Origin: Paraburkholderia phosphatilytica
Lineage (GTDB): Bacteria > Pseudomonadota > Gammaproteobacteria > Burkholderiales > Burkholderiaceae
Direction of reading: 5' to 3'
DNA length: 64,000 nt
Assembly (NCBI RefSeq): GCF_003443895.1
Contig: NZ_QQOA01000005.1
Coordinates: 62,001 to 126,000, forward strand
Shown: in pieces, positions 26,922 to 37,084 of the stretch
Position numbering within the stretch: the stretch's first letter is position 1
How the letters are laid out: each line of letters starts with the position of its first letter
Program-made: the position numbers and the translations under genes
The notes under the pieces: model-generated
What the model was told of the DNA's origin: nothing
Database searches by the model: none
Seen by the model: only the letters and a program-made list of their open reading frames with translations

Positions 26922-28181
26922 ATGCCGATGACCTACGACGAATTCCGACAACTGAACCTGCGGCTTGATATGTCGCGTGGCAAACCCGCGCCGGAACAGC
27001 TCGACCTGTCGCGCGCCCTGATCGACGATGCGGCCGCGGCTGGCTACCTGTCGCCCGGTGGCGTGGATTGCCGCAACTATGGGCATGGCGCCGGCTTGCC
27101 CGAGATGCGCGCATTCGGCGCGGAACTGCTTGGAGTGCCGGCCACGCAGGTGGTCGCCGCGGGTAATTCGAGCCTCGAGCTGATGCACGACGCGCTCGCG
27201 TTCGCGATGCTGCACGGTGTGCCAGCCGATACCGACGGCGCTGAAGCGGGCCGCCCGAAGCCATGGAGCAAGCCCGACGACGTCGCGTTCCTGTGCCCGG
27301 TGCCGGGCTATGACCGGCACTTCGCGATCTGCGAGTCGCTGGGTGTGCGGATGATTGCCGTGCCGATGGAGGACGACGGCCCGGACCTCGACTTCGTCGA
27401 GGCGCAGTTGCGGCGCGATTCGGCGATTCGCGGCATGTGGTGCGTGCCGCTCTACAGCAACCCGACGGGCGCGATCTGGTCCGCGGAGAAAGTGCGGCGG
27501 CTCGCGGCGCTGCCGGCCGCCGCGGACTTTCGCCTGTTCTGGGACGACGCGTATCGCTTCCATCATCTGACCGCGACCCGTCATGCGACGCCCGATGTCC
27601 TGGCTGCCTGCGCGGACGCGGGCCATCCGGACCGCGCACTGGTGTTCGCGTCGCTATCGAAGGTGACGATCGCGGGCGGCGCGGTCGCGTTCCTTGCGTC
27701 ATCGCCGCGCAACGTGGCGTGGTGGACGCGCCAGATGGCGATCCGCACGATCGGCCCGGACAAGCTCAACCAGTTGCGGCATCTGCGGTTTCTGCCCGAT
27801 CGCGCCGCGCTCGAGGCGCTGATGGAGCGGCATCGCGCGCTGATCCAGCCGAAATTCGCGGCGGTGCAGGAGACCTTCCGGGATCTGCTGGGCGACACGC
27901 CGGACGTGTCGTGGAATGCGCCGGCGGGCGGCTACTTCATCAGCCTCTACGTGCCGAAGGGGTTCGCGAAGCGCACGGTCGAACTCGCCGCGCAGGCGGG
28001 GTTGGTGCTGACGCCGGCGGGCGCGGCATTCCCGCACGGCCGCGATCCGCACGACTCGCATCTGCGCATCGCGCCGACCTTTCCGTCGCTCGATGAAGTG
28101 CGGCTCGCAGCGCAGGGCATCGCGCTCTCGGTGCTGCGCGCGATGGAGGAAGCGCGGGTCGGGGCGCGGGTGGGCGTGTAG
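26922..28181 (+). CDS. MocR-type aspartate aminotransferase family enzyme
   Basis: A 419-residue PLP enzyme of fold type I from the Aminotran_MocR group, which lacks the GntR helix-turn-helix of true MocR regulators. The PLP lysine is Lys247 in FASLSKVTI; NPTG (180-183) and WDDAYRFHH (207-215) are cofactor-contact motifs, and NYGHGAGLPEMR near 52 is typical of the group. The final LRIAPTFPS carries the carboxylate-binding Arg. It should transaminate an amino acid such as aspartate or alanine; specificity is uncertain. ATG 26922 is chosen over an upstream alternative start. Confidence 0.85.
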   Translation: MPMTYDEFRQLNLRLDMSRGKPAPEQLDLSRALIDDAAAAGYLSPGGVDCRNYGHGAGLPEMRAFGAELLGVPATQVVAAGNSSLELMHDALAFAMLHGVPADTDGAEAGRPKPWSKPDDVAFLCPVPGYDRHFAICESLGVRMIAVPMEDDGPDLDFVEAQLRRDSAIRGMWCVPLYSNPTGAIWSAEKVRRLAALPAAADFRLFWDDAYRFHHLTATRHATPDVLAACADAGHPDRALVFASLSKVTIAGGAVAFLASSPRNVAWWTRQMAIRTIGPDKLNQLRHLRFLPDRAALEALMERHRALIQPKFAAVQETFRDLLGDTPDVSWNAPAGGYFISLYVPKGFAKRTVELAAQAGLVLTPAGAAFPHGRDPHDSHLRIAPTFPSLDEVRLAAQGIALSVLRAMEEARVGARVGV

Positions 28182-28225
28182 TGCGGCGCGTTTAAAACGC
28201 AGCGCACCGCGCGTCGTACGTTACT

Positions 28226-28792
28226 TCACCGCAGGCGCTGCGGCGTCATCCGGCGCGCGAGGAATTCGCCTTCCACATTCCACGTCACGCCGTCGGCGGC
28301 GAGCGCGGAGCCCGTCCAGTGGAACGAGTCGGGCGTGAGTTCGGTGAACGTCCAGCGGATCGGCGTGCCATCCACGTGCGTGCCGATCTGCACGATCGCG
28401 TCGCCGACGCGCCGGCCGATCATCTCGTCGCGCTGGCCGGTGGCCGGGTTCAGGAATGTGATGCGCCACGCCCGCAGCGCCGCGTCCCACACGCGCAGCG
28501 TCGTGCCGTACATATGCAGCGCGACGCCGCTTGCGACCGGCGCGGTGGATGTTCCACGTGCGGGCATGAGCCACACGTCCTGCACCGCGCGTCCTTCGAG
28601 CGTCCAGCCGAAATGCGCCTCGGCCCGGACCTTTTGCGCGCGCACGTCGATGCGGTAGCGCAGCACCTCCAGCTCCCAGCTGCCGACAAGCCAGCCGTAG
28701 ACGTCGTCTTCGGCCGGAATATCCGCTGCGCGGCCCGGCGCCGCGAGCACGGTGTGAAAGCCGCTGGCGTCGTGCCTGATGTTGCTGTCCAT
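28226..28792 (-). CDS. Hypothetical protein, lipocalin-like fold suspected
   Basis: A 188-residue protein starting MDSNIRHDASGFHTVLAAPG. The central VYGWLVGSWELEVLRYRIDV, FGWTLEGRAVQDVWLMP and TWNVEGEFLARR look like the alternating strands of a calycin-type barrel found in conserved proteins of unknown function. AAGGAGA lies 9 bases before the ATG. It is divergent from an AraC gene, which probably controls it. Confidence 0.7.
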   Translation of the reverse strand: MDSNIRHDASGFHTVLAAPGRAADIPAEDDVYGWLVGSWELEVLRYRIDVRAQKVRAEAHFGWTLEGRAVQDVWLMPARGTSTAPVASGVALHMYGTTLRVWDAALRAWRITFLNPATGQRDEMIGRRVGDAIVQIGTHVDGTPIRWTFTELTPDSFHWTGSALAADGVTWNVEGEFLARRMTPQRLR

Positions 28793-28889
28793 GCTGAGTG
28801 TCTCCTTGTGAGGGCGCGAGTGGCCCAGACTCGTCACGTATCCGGCCGATATGCTAAAAACGAGGATATGGAGCTGGGCAGGAGACATC

Positions 28890-29801
28890 TTGGGAAAAAT
28901 TGCGGCCGGATTGCAGCAGGCGCTTGAGGACCGCGAACGCGACGGCGCGCGCGGCGGCGTGACCGGCCGCACGCTGGCGGCGGGACCGGGCTGGTGGGTG
29001 GACGACATGCTGTGCACGCATGGCCCCGGCGACCGCCCGTTCGAAGAGCGGCACGCCGGCGCGTGTATCGCGATGGTCGTCGCGGGCGCGTTCGCGTACC
29101 GGTCGGACCCGGGCCGCGCGCTGTTGACGCCTGGCTCGCTGCTGCTCGGCAACGACGGCCGCTGCTTCGAATGCGGCCATGTGCACGGCGCCGGCGACCG
29201 CTGCCTGTCGTTCCATTTCGAATCCGACTACTTCGCACGGGTCGCGCGCGATGCGGGCTTCCGTTCGCCGGTGTTTCCGCACGTGCGCGTGCCGCCTGTG
29301 CGCCACATTGCGCCGCTCGTCGCGCGTGCCTGCGCGGGCGCGACGGATGCCGCGGACGTCGCGTGGGACGAACTGGCGATCGAACTGGCTACCGCGACGT
29401 GGCGCGCGCTCGCGCAGGACCCGGCGCCCGCCGCGGTGGCGGCACCGCCCGGCGCGATGCATCGCGTTGCGCAGCTCGCGCGCGAGATCGACGCCGCGCC
29501 CGATGCGCTGCACAGCGTCGCGAGCCTCGCGGCGCAGGCGGCGTTGAGCGACTTCCATTTTCTGCGGCTGTTTCGTGCCGCAACCGGCGTCACGCCGCAT
29601 CAGTACGTGCTGCGCTCGCGGCTGCGCGCGGCGTCGTTGAAGCTCGTCGATAGCGCGCAGAAGATCGTCGACGTCGCATTCGATGCGGGGTTCAACGACG
29701 TGTCGAATTTCAATCATGCGTTTCGCGGCGAGTTCGGCATGAGCCCGCGCGCATGGCGCGCAAAGGGCAGGGACGCGCGGCGCAAGGCGCGCTCCGCATG
29801 A
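28890..29801 (+). CDS. AraC family transcriptional regulator
   Basis: A 303-residue activator. The N-terminal cupin-like sensor includes PFEERHAGACIAMVVAGAFAYRSDPG and CFECGHVHGAGDRC. The C-terminal double helix-turn-helix is clear: SLAAQAALSDFHFLRLFRAATGVTP followed by VDVAFDAGFNDVSNFNHAFRGEFG. I chose TTG 28890 because AGGAGA stands 5 bases before it; ATG 28851 is in frame but poorly placed. Its end overlaps the next gene by 4 bases (ATGA). Confidence 0.85.
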   Translation: MGKIAAGLQQALEDRERDGARGGVTGRTLAAGPGWWVDDMLCTHGPGDRPFEERHAGACIAMVVAGAFAYRSDPGRALLTPGSLLLGNDGRCFECGHVHGAGDRCLSFHFESDYFARVARDAGFRSPVFPHVRVPPVRHIAPLVARACAGATDAADVAWDELAIELATATWRALAQDPAPAAVAAPPGAMHRVAQLAREIDAAPDALHSVASLAAQAALSDFHFLRLFRAATGVTPHQYVLRSRLRAASLKLVDSAQKIVDVAFDAGFNDVSNFNHAFRGEFGMSPRAWRAKGRDARRKARSA

Positions 29802-31747
29802 ACGGCACTGGCATGGCGCGGGGACGCAGGCGCAGGCGATCCGTTGCATCGGCGATTGGCATCGTGTTGCTGCTATCCAGCGCGATGTTCGACAGCGCGT
29901 CAGCTGGCACGCTGGATACGTCGGACCAGGACAACACCGCGGAAGTCCCACCGTCGACGCTAGAATCCGACGTCCACGAATTCATCGTGCAGAAGGACGG
30001 CTCCGTTGAAGAACACGACGACGCGACGTATCGCGCGAACACCGCGGGTGGCGTCGACGACATCGCGCAGCGCTATGTGTGGTTCAACAAGGACATCGAG
30101 CATATCGAGCTGACGGCCGCCGAGACGATCGACCCGGATGGCGCGACGCATCAGGTTGGCCGCGACAGCATCCGCGACGTTCAGGAGCCGCGCTCGGCCG
30201 GCGCGCCGACCTTCGAGGACGGCGTGCTGCGCACCGTGATCTTTCCTGGCGTGCGTCCGCACTCGCGGGTGCGGCTCGCGTTTCGTAAGACCCGCACCGC
30301 GCCGCTGCAGGCCGGCACGTTCTCATACTTCGTGCAGCCCACGCGCGGCCCTGTCGATTCGCAGCGGCTGATCTTCGATCTGCCGGCTGACGTGCCGCTC
30401 TATGCGGATGCGCGAGGCTATGTCGCGCTGCCGCCGCAGTCGGCGAATGGCCGCACGCGCTATGAGTTCGACTACCGGCATGGGCCGTATGCGTCGCTCG
30501 AAGCGGGCTCGGTGGGCTACACGACCTACGGTGACCGGCTGATGGTGACGACGACGCCCAGCTTCGCGGCCTTCGCGCAACGCTACCGCGACGCGGCGCG
30601 CGACCCGAGCGCGAACGACCCCGCGGTCGTGCAGCTCGCGCAATCGCTGACGGCGAATACGAGCGACCCGCGCGAAAAGGCACGCATCCTGTACGACTGG
30701 ATGCGCTTCAATATCCGCTACGTCGCGCTGTTTCTCGGCGAAACGGCGGCGGTGCCGCATCGCGACGTCGAGATCCTGCGCAACCGCTATGGCGACTGCA
30801 AGGACAGCGTCGCGCTCTATACAGCGCTGCTCGCGGCGGTTGGCATTCATAGCGAAGCGGCGTTGATCGGCCTCGGCAACGTCTACACGCTGCCATCGGT
30901 GCCGGGCTACGGCACCGATGCGATCAATCACGTGATCGTCTGGATTCCTGAGTTGTCGCTGTTCGTTGATCCGACTGCGGGCGGAACGGGCTTCGGCTAT
31001 CTGCCGACGGTCGTGATGGACCGCCCGGCGCTGCTCGTCGACGACGGCACGATGACGCGCACGCCGGCGCAGCAGCCGCGCGGCCGCACGGCGCTTCTGC
31101 AACTGCACATCGAGGAGGACGGCAGCGCGAGCTACGCGTACCACGTCGAGGACAGCGGCGCGACCGCGGAGACCGAGCGCAATACGTTTCGGCGCGCGAC
31201 GCGGCAGGTCGCGCAACAGATCGCGGGGAACCGGCTGCGCGCGACGGGGCTGCACGGCACGGCGTCGCTGTCGACCGGCGAGCTCGATACGACGGGCGAT
31301 ACGTTTTCGACGTCGATGCAGGGGACGGTCGAGCATTTCATCTGGACCAGCGGCACGTCGGCTTTTACGGCGCTGTCGAGTCTCGCGGGCGGCATCGCGT
31401 CGCAGGTGGAGGCGTGGCTCGCGGAGCCGCGCAGAACGCAGCCGTGGGTCTGCATCGGCGGCGACTTCGATGAGACCGCGCAGATCGCGCTGCCCGCGGA
31501 CGTGCGCGTCAGCGATCTGCCCGTCGATACGTCCGTGCAGGATGACATGCTGGCCTATACGTCGCGTTACGTGTTCGATCCGGCTTCGCGGACGCTGCAG
31601 GTGTCGCGGTATCTGCATGCGCAGTTCGGCACGCAGATGTGCTCGCCGCAGCAGTTCGCGGCGTTGCTGCCGGATCTGACGCGCGTCGAGCGGGACGTGC
31701 TTGGGCAGGTGGTGGTGCGGGGCAACGCGGACGTGTCGCCACGCTGA
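29798..31747 (+). CDS. Exported DUF3857 / transglutaminase-like protein
   Basis: A 649-residue protein with an Arg-rich N-terminus and a signal peptide (SAIGIVLLLSSAMFDSASA, cleavage near 36). Residues about 60-220 fit DUF3857 (VDDIAQRYVWFNKDIEHIELTAAETIDPDG). Then comes a transglutaminase-like domain whose triad is visible as Cys in RYGDCKDSVALY, His in AINHVIVWIP and Asp in LFVDPTAGG. The C-terminal part is beta-rich. Such proteins sit in the periplasm; function is largely unknown, perhaps peptide or polyamine processing. It overlaps the AraC gene, so they share a transcript. Confidence 0.8.
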   Translation: MNGTGMARGRRRRRSVASAIGIVLLLSSAMFDSASAGTLDTSDQDNTAEVPPSTLESDVHEFIVQKDGSVEEHDDATYRANTAGGVDDIAQRYVWFNKDIEHIELTAAETIDPDGATHQVGRDSIRDVQEPRSAGAPTFEDGVLRTVIFPGVRPHSRVRLAFRKTRTAPLQAGTFSYFVQPTRGPVDSQRLIFDLPADVPLYADARGYVALPPQSANGRTRYEFDYRHGPYASLEAGSVGYTTYGDRLMVTTTPSFAAFAQRYRDAARDPSANDPAVVQLAQSLTANTSDPREKARILYDWMRFNIRYVALFLGETAAVPHRDVEILRNRYGDCKDSVALYTALLAAVGIHSEAALIGLGNVYTLPSVPGYGTDAINHVIVWIPELSLFVDPTAGGTGFGYLPTVVMDRPALLVDDGTMTRTPAQQPRGRTALLQLHIEEDGSASYAYHVEDSGATAETERNTFRRATRQVAQQIAGNRLRATGLHGTASLSTGELDTTGDTFSTSMQGTVEHFIWTSGTSAFTALSSLAGGIASQVEAWLAEPRRTQPWVCIGGDFDETAQIALPADVRVSDLPVDTSVQDDMLAYTSRYVFDPASRTLQVSRYLHAQFGTQMCSPQQFAALLPDLTRVERDVLGQVVVRGNADVSPR

Positions 31748-31756
31748 TGCTTCCTG

Positions 31757-31784
31757 CGCACGGCGGCGCGCAAGCCGCCGTGCG
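31757..31784 (+). terminator. Strong hairpin after the transglutaminase-like gene
   Basis: A perfect 11-bp GC-rich stem (31757-31767 with 31774-31784) closes a 6-base loop, 9 bases past the stop codon. There is no T-run, so termination would be by RNA structure or Rho. Confidence 0.55.
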
Positions 31785-31806
31785 CCTGCACGAGCGTGAC
31801 GCCGGC

Positions 31807-32109
31807 TCAGTTGCCGGGTCCCACCGACGGCGTCGCCGCACCGATCAAAGCCTGGCGGTCCGAAGCATCGGAACCCGCTTTCGCGAATGCGTCGGGACAA
31901 GATGAGGACGCAGGCGCCGCCTGAGCGGACGTGATCGCCGATGTCGACAATCGGGCCGCTGACCGGTCGGGGTAAGGCGCGGCGGGCGGCTTCGGCGGCT
32001 GCCGGCGCCGATCGGTCCGAACAGATGGATGGGTTTGTCCGGATGGGGCAGCGCTGTTCTGCCGGTCGTGGTTATCCGGCGTGGTGCCGCCGACTGCGGG
32101 GGTTTCCAT
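31807..32109 (-). CDS. Possible small Pro/Ala-rich protein, 100 residues
   Basis: The frame begins METPAVGGTTPDNHDRQN and ends ALIGAATPSVGPGN. A GAGG element lies about 8 bases before the ATG. Composition is rich in Pro, Ala, Ser and Arg with no predicted membrane segment, and codon third positions are less GC-biased than in real genes nearby. No family recognised; it may be non-coding. Confidence 0.3.
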   Translation of the reverse strand: METPAVGGTTPDNHDRQNSAAPSGQTHPSVRTDRRRQPPKPPAAPYPDRSAARLSTSAITSAQAAPASSSCPDAFAKAGSDASDRQALIGAATPSVGPGN

Positions 32110-32273
32110 GATTGCACCTCGAGGAAGTGTGGTCCGCGTTCCTTTCCGACCGGAAAGGAACGCCCTCGATCATGGAATCAGACCGCCGCAGGCTCAGGGT
32201 GGTGATATGCGCTATGCGGGCGCCGCGACGCGCAGCGTTGAACGTCCGCGCCTCGTCGACGTCGCCGACCCGC

Positions 32274-33629
<1,356 letters not shown>

Positions 33630-33646
33630 TTAATAGAATCGAATAG

Positions 33647-33664
33647 TTCTAATGTGAGTTAGAA
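33647..33664. promoter_or_regulatory. Palindromic operator between dgdA and dgdR
   Basis: TTCTAA-TGTGAG-TTAGAA is a perfect 6-6-6 palindrome in an AT-rich pocket, 72 bases before dgdA and 41 before dgdR. It contains a T-N11-A core and is the natural binding site for the LysR-type regulator DgdR. Confidence 0.75.
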
Positions 33665-33704
33665 ATAAGGCTAATATCAGGCAAAACCGGAGGAGGCTGA
33701 CGCC

Positions 33705-34562
33705 GTGAGTCTTTCGCTTGAAATCGATCTGCTGCGTTCGTTCGCCGCGATCGCCGAGGCGCGCTCGCTGAGCCGCGCGGCGAGCCGGGTCGGGCGCACC
33801 CAGTCCGCGCTAAGCCAGCAGATGAAGCGGCTCGAAGACATCGTCGATCAGCCGCTCTTTCAGCGCACCGGCCGCGGCGTGGTGCTGACGAGTCCCGGCG
33901 AACGTCTGCTGGTCCACGCGCAGCGCATGCTGCGGCTGCATGACGAGGCGCTGGCCGACCTGTCCGGCCGCGGGCTGTCGGGCAGCATCCGCTTCGGCTG
34001 TCCGGACGACTACGCGGCCGTGTTCCTGCCACCGCTCCTCAGGCAGTTCGCGAGCCAGCATCCGCACGCGCTCGTCGAAGTGGTCTGCGGGCCGACGCCG
34101 CGGCTCGTCGAACAGCTGGAGAAGCGCGCGGTGGATCTCGCGATGATCTCGCTGCCGGACGACCGCGCGAACGACGCGATCATCCGCCGCGAACCGCTCG
34201 TCTGGATCGGCTATCCGGGGCTCGATTCCGCGCACTTCGATCCGTTGCCGCTCGCACTGTCGGACCCCGACATGCTCGATCACGCCGCGGCGTGCGACGC
34301 GCTGCAACGCGCCGGCCGCGCGTACCGGGTCGCGTACGCGAGCAGCAGTCTCGCGGGGCTGATCGCGCTGGTGCGTTCGGGACAGGCGTTCGCCGTCGTC
34401 ACGCAGACCGCCGTGCCGCCGGATCTCAGCGTACTCAACACCGATCCCGCGCTGCCGTCGCTTCCCGCCGTCGGGATTACGCTGAAGTTCGCGCGGGCGC
34501 GGCCGTCGCTGCTGACCGCGGCGTTCGCCGACCACATCCGCCAGACGCTGCCGCTGCTGTGA
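33705..34562 (+). CDS. dgdR: LysR-type regulator of dialkylglycine decarboxylase
   Basis: A 285-residue LysR protein. The helix-turn-helix spans about 5-62 (ARSLSRAASRVGRTQSALSQQMKRLE), and the effector domain begins with GSIRFGCPDDYAAVFLPPLL near 88. Divergent placement next to dgdA matches B. cepacia, where DgdR represses dgdA and responds to 2-methylalanine. A GGAGG element lies about 10 bases before the GTG start. Confidence 0.9.
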   Translation: MSLSLEIDLLRSFAAIAEARSLSRAASRVGRTQSALSQQMKRLEDIVDQPLFQRTGRGVVLTSPGERLLVHAQRMLRLHDEALADLSGRGLSGSIRFGCPDDYAAVFLPPLLRQFASQHPHALVEVVCGPTPRLVEQLEKRAVDLAMISLPDDRANDAIIRREPLVWIGYPGLDSAHFDPLPLALSDPDMLDHAAACDALQRAGRAYRVAYASSSLAGLIALVRSGQAFAVVTQTAVPPDLSVLNTDPALPSLPAVGITLKFARARPSLLTAAFADHIRQTLPLL

Positions 34563-34565
34563 CTG

Positions 34566-34589
34566 CCGGGGCCGCCGGTACGGCCCCGG
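34566..34589 (+). terminator. Hairpin after dgdR
   Basis: A perfect 9-bp stem CCGGGGCCG with CGGCCCCGG closes a 6-base loop, directly after the dgdR stop. There is no T-run. It insulates dgdR from the catabolic promoter that follows. Confidence 0.6.
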
Positions 34590-34630
34590 AGGCGCTGCCG
34601 GCGGGCGTTCGCGCCCCGGGTTCTCCGGTT

Positions 34631-34692
34631 CGCAAAAGTCCCATCGAACCTCAGTTTTGTGTAGGGACCTCCGTGCGAACGTCCCATATGCT
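34631..34692 (+). promoter_or_regulatory. Regulon promoter A (38-bp box plus -10 TATGCT)
   Basis: The box spans 34631-34668 and contains AAAAGTCCCATCGAAC and TTTTGTGTAGGGAC. The -10 TATGCT is at 34687-34692. The 3' half-site covers the -35 position, where no TTGACA exists, so the promoter should need an activator. It drives the transporter-dioxygenase-propeller operon. Sister copies are at 40357-40418, 40457-40518 and 42732-42793. Confidence 0.8.
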
Positions 34693-34722
34693 TCTCCCAT
34701 CACGACACAGAGACAGAAGCAG

Positions 34723-36003
34723 ATGGAGACAAGTCAATCCGTGCGACCGGGCATCACGAGCCGCTGGGCGATTCTCGCGCTCCTCGCGCTCGGGGTGCTG
34801 ATTTCGTTCGTCGATCGCACCAGCATCTCGTCCACGCTCGCGGACGGCAAATTCATTCGCCACTTCGCGCTGACGGACGTCGATCGCGGTTGGATCAACG
34901 CGGCGTTCTTCTGGTCGTACGGCGCGTTCCAGGTCCCGATGGGCTGGGTGGCCGACCGCTTCGGCGTGAAGTGGCCGTATGCGATCAGCTTCGGGCTGTG
35001 GTGTGCCGCGACGGCGCTGATGGGCGCGGTCACTGCGCTCGCGAGCCTCGTCGTGATGCGCCTGATCATCGGCATGGCGGAAGCGATCGTGATTCCCGCG
35101 AGCTACCGCTGGATCCGCAATAACTTCGACGAGCGCCAGAACGGGCTCGCGGTCGGACTGCTCGCGATGGGCAACAAGTTCGGCCCGGCGCTCGGCGCGC
35201 CGGTGGGTGCATGGTTCATCGTCCACTACTCGTGGCAGGTGATGTTCGTCGCGACCGGGCTGATCGGCCTCTTCTGGCTCGCGCCATGGCTGCTGCTCGT
35301 GCGCAACGACATGCCGAGCCGCGCCGGCCTCGCGAAGGCGAGCCGCGACGCGCGTTCGGTGAGTCTCGCGAGCATCCTGGCGAGCCCGGTGGTGTGGGGC
35401 GGCATGATCACCAACTTCTGCTACGGCTACTTCACGTTCTATTGTATGACGTGGATGCCAGCGTATCTGGTCGAGCAGCGCAACCTGTCCATTTCGCGTT
35501 CGGGACTTTTCACGTTCTTCAGCTTCGCGGGCATCGCGATCGTCGCGGCGCTCGCGGGGTGGGCCGCGGACCGGATCATCGCGAAGGGCGGCGATCCGAT
35601 CCTCGTGCGCAAGGCGTTCACGATCACGGGCTTCGTGGGCGGCTGCACGGTGCTGCTCGGCGCGTACGCGCATTCGCTCGAGACCGCGCTGTTCTGGAAC
35701 GTGCTGTCGCTGTCGCTGCTCGGCTTCACCACGGCGAACAACCTCGTGCTGTCGCGGCTCACGCTGATCCCGAAGCAGGCGATCGGGCTCGTGACGGGCG
35801 TGCAGCAGGTGGCCACGAGTCTCGCGGGTGGCGTCGCGGCGAGCCTCTCCGGGTGGCTGCTGCACGTGGGCGGCAGCTACGACCTGCCGATGAAGATGAT
35901 CCTCGTTTTCCTGCTGATCGGCGCATTGGCCACGGCGTTCCTGTTTCGTCCCGAATGGGCGCCGAAGGTGTCCGACGTGCAGGGGGAACTGCGCGGCGCC
36001 TGA
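34723..36003 (+). CDS. MFS transporter, anion:cation symporter type
   Basis: A 426-residue inner-membrane symporter with 12 predicted helices. The opening SRWAILALLALGVLISFVDRTSISSTLA and the loop VADRFGVKWPYAISFG place it in the ACS group, which imports aromatic acids, sugar acids and other organic anions with protons. IPASYRWIRNNFDERQNGLAVG in helix 4-5 is also typical. ATG 34723 is 30 bases after the -10 of promoter A. It leads an operon with a ring-cleavage dioxygenase, so its substrate is probably a hydroxylated aromatic acid or related anion. Confidence 0.85.
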   Translation: METSQSVRPGITSRWAILALLALGVLISFVDRTSISSTLADGKFIRHFALTDVDRGWINAAFFWSYGAFQVPMGWVADRFGVKWPYAISFGLWCAATALMGAVTALASLVVMRLIIGMAEAIVIPASYRWIRNNFDERQNGLAVGLLAMGNKFGPALGAPVGAWFIVHYSWQVMFVATGLIGLFWLAPWLLLVRNDMPSRAGLAKASRDARSVSLASILASPVVWGGMITNFCYGYFTFYCMTWMPAYLVEQRNLSISRSGLFTFFSFAGIAIVAALAGWAADRIIAKGGDPILVRKAFTITGFVGGCTVLLGAYAHSLETALFWNVLSLSLLGFTTANNLVLSRLTLIPKQAIGLVTGVQQVATSLAGGVAASLSGWLLHVGGSYDLPMKMILVFLLIGALATAFLFRPEWAPKVSDVQGELRGA

Positions 36004-36062
36004 AAGCGTTCGCACGTCCCTGGTAGTCCTGTCGAACAGATTAATTCATTGAGAAACCACAC

Positions 36063-37046
36063 ATGGCGAAGATTGTATTCGGGATGGCGGTGCCGCATAG
36101 CGGCATGCTGGGTCAGGCACCGGAAGACTGGCTGAAGAACGGGGAGCGTGACCGCAACAACCCGGAACTGTGGTATCGCAACAGGACGTGGACTTACCCT
36201 GAGCTCGAAGCGCATCGCGGCGCGGCGTTCGAGCCGTTCCTGACGCTCGAGGAACGCACCGCGCGCGCTGCGCGCTGCCGTGCGGCGCTGGACAAGATGG
36301 CCGCCGCGTACCGCGACGCGAAGATCGACGTCGCGATCATTCTCGGCAAGGACCAGAAGGAGATCTTCACGCAGTTCTCGCCGTCGATCGCGATCTATAC
36401 CGGCGAAGAGGTGCACAACGGGCCGCCGCAGCGCGCGGTGTATGCGCCGGACCATCACGTCACGCATCTGTGCCACCCGAAGCTCGCGAAGTATCTGGTC
36501 GAGCGCTTTCAGCACGAAGGCTTCGATCTGACCGACCTGTTTGCGTGGCCCGACAACGTGTGGATGAAGCCGCTGCCCGAGTATCCGGTGGTGCCGCATG
36601 CGTACAGCTTCGTGTATCACCAGATCATGGGCGACAATCCGCCGCCCAATGTGCCGGTCATCATGAACTGCTTCTATCCGCCGACGCAGCCTTCGATGTC
36701 CCGCTGCATCGAGTTCGGCCGCGTGTTGTGCGAGGCGATCAAGGCATGGCCCGAGGACGTGCGGGTCGGCATCTTCGCGTCGGGCGGCCTGTCGCACTTC
36801 GTCAACGACGAGGAGTTCGACCGCGACATCATGAAGATGCTCGCGAGCTACGACTACGACGGTCTTGCCGCGGTGGACAACCGTTCGTATCAGTCGGGTA
36901 CTTCCGAGATCAAGCTGTACGTGAGCGTGATGAAGGCGGTGCAGGAGGTCGGCGCCGAGATGACACTGGTCGACTACGTGCCCTGCTGGCGCACGCCGGC
37001 CGGCACGGGCGAGGGGATGGGCTTCATGTACTGGAAAGCGGATTGA
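36063..37046 (+). CDS. Class III extradiol ring-cleavage dioxygenase (LigB family)
   Basis: A 327-residue non-haem iron(II) enzyme of the LigB superfamily, which opens catechol-type rings next to the hydroxyls with O2. His12 in AVPHSGM is the expected first iron ligand; His179 in PHAYSF and the FASGGLSHFVND segment near 245 fit the catalytic His and the C-terminal metal region. NPELWYRNRTWTYPELEAHR carries the probable second His at 51. It recalls 3-O-methylgallate- or gallate-type dioxygenases more than protocatechuate 4,5-dioxygenase, and there is no separate LigA-type small subunit. The substrate is open; a gallate-like or 2,3-dihydroxy aromatic is most likely. Confidence 0.8.
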   Translation: MAKIVFGMAVPHSGMLGQAPEDWLKNGERDRNNPELWYRNRTWTYPELEAHRGAAFEPFLTLEERTARAARCRAALDKMAAAYRDAKIDVAIILGKDQKEIFTQFSPSIAIYTGEEVHNGPPQRAVYAPDHHVTHLCHPKLAKYLVERFQHEGFDLTDLFAWPDNVWMKPLPEYPVVPHAYSFVYHQIMGDNPPPNVPVIMNCFYPPTQPSMSRCIEFGRVLCEAIKAWPEDVRVGIFASGGLSHFVNDEEFDRDIMKMLASYDYDGLAAVDNRSYQSGTSEIKLYVSVMKAVQEVGAEMTLVDYVPCWRTPAGTGEGMGFMYWKAD

Positions 37047-37084
37047 CGTCCGGCGGTTTCAATTCAAACAGATACTGATAAGCG

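Larger units (their letters stand above)
31748..32273. other. 526-base intergenic region, one weak minus-strand frame
   Basis: It holds the hairpin at 31757-31784 and a possible minus-strand small gene at 31807-32109, both listed separately. The rest up to the dgdA stop shows no recognisable feature. Confidence 0.4.
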
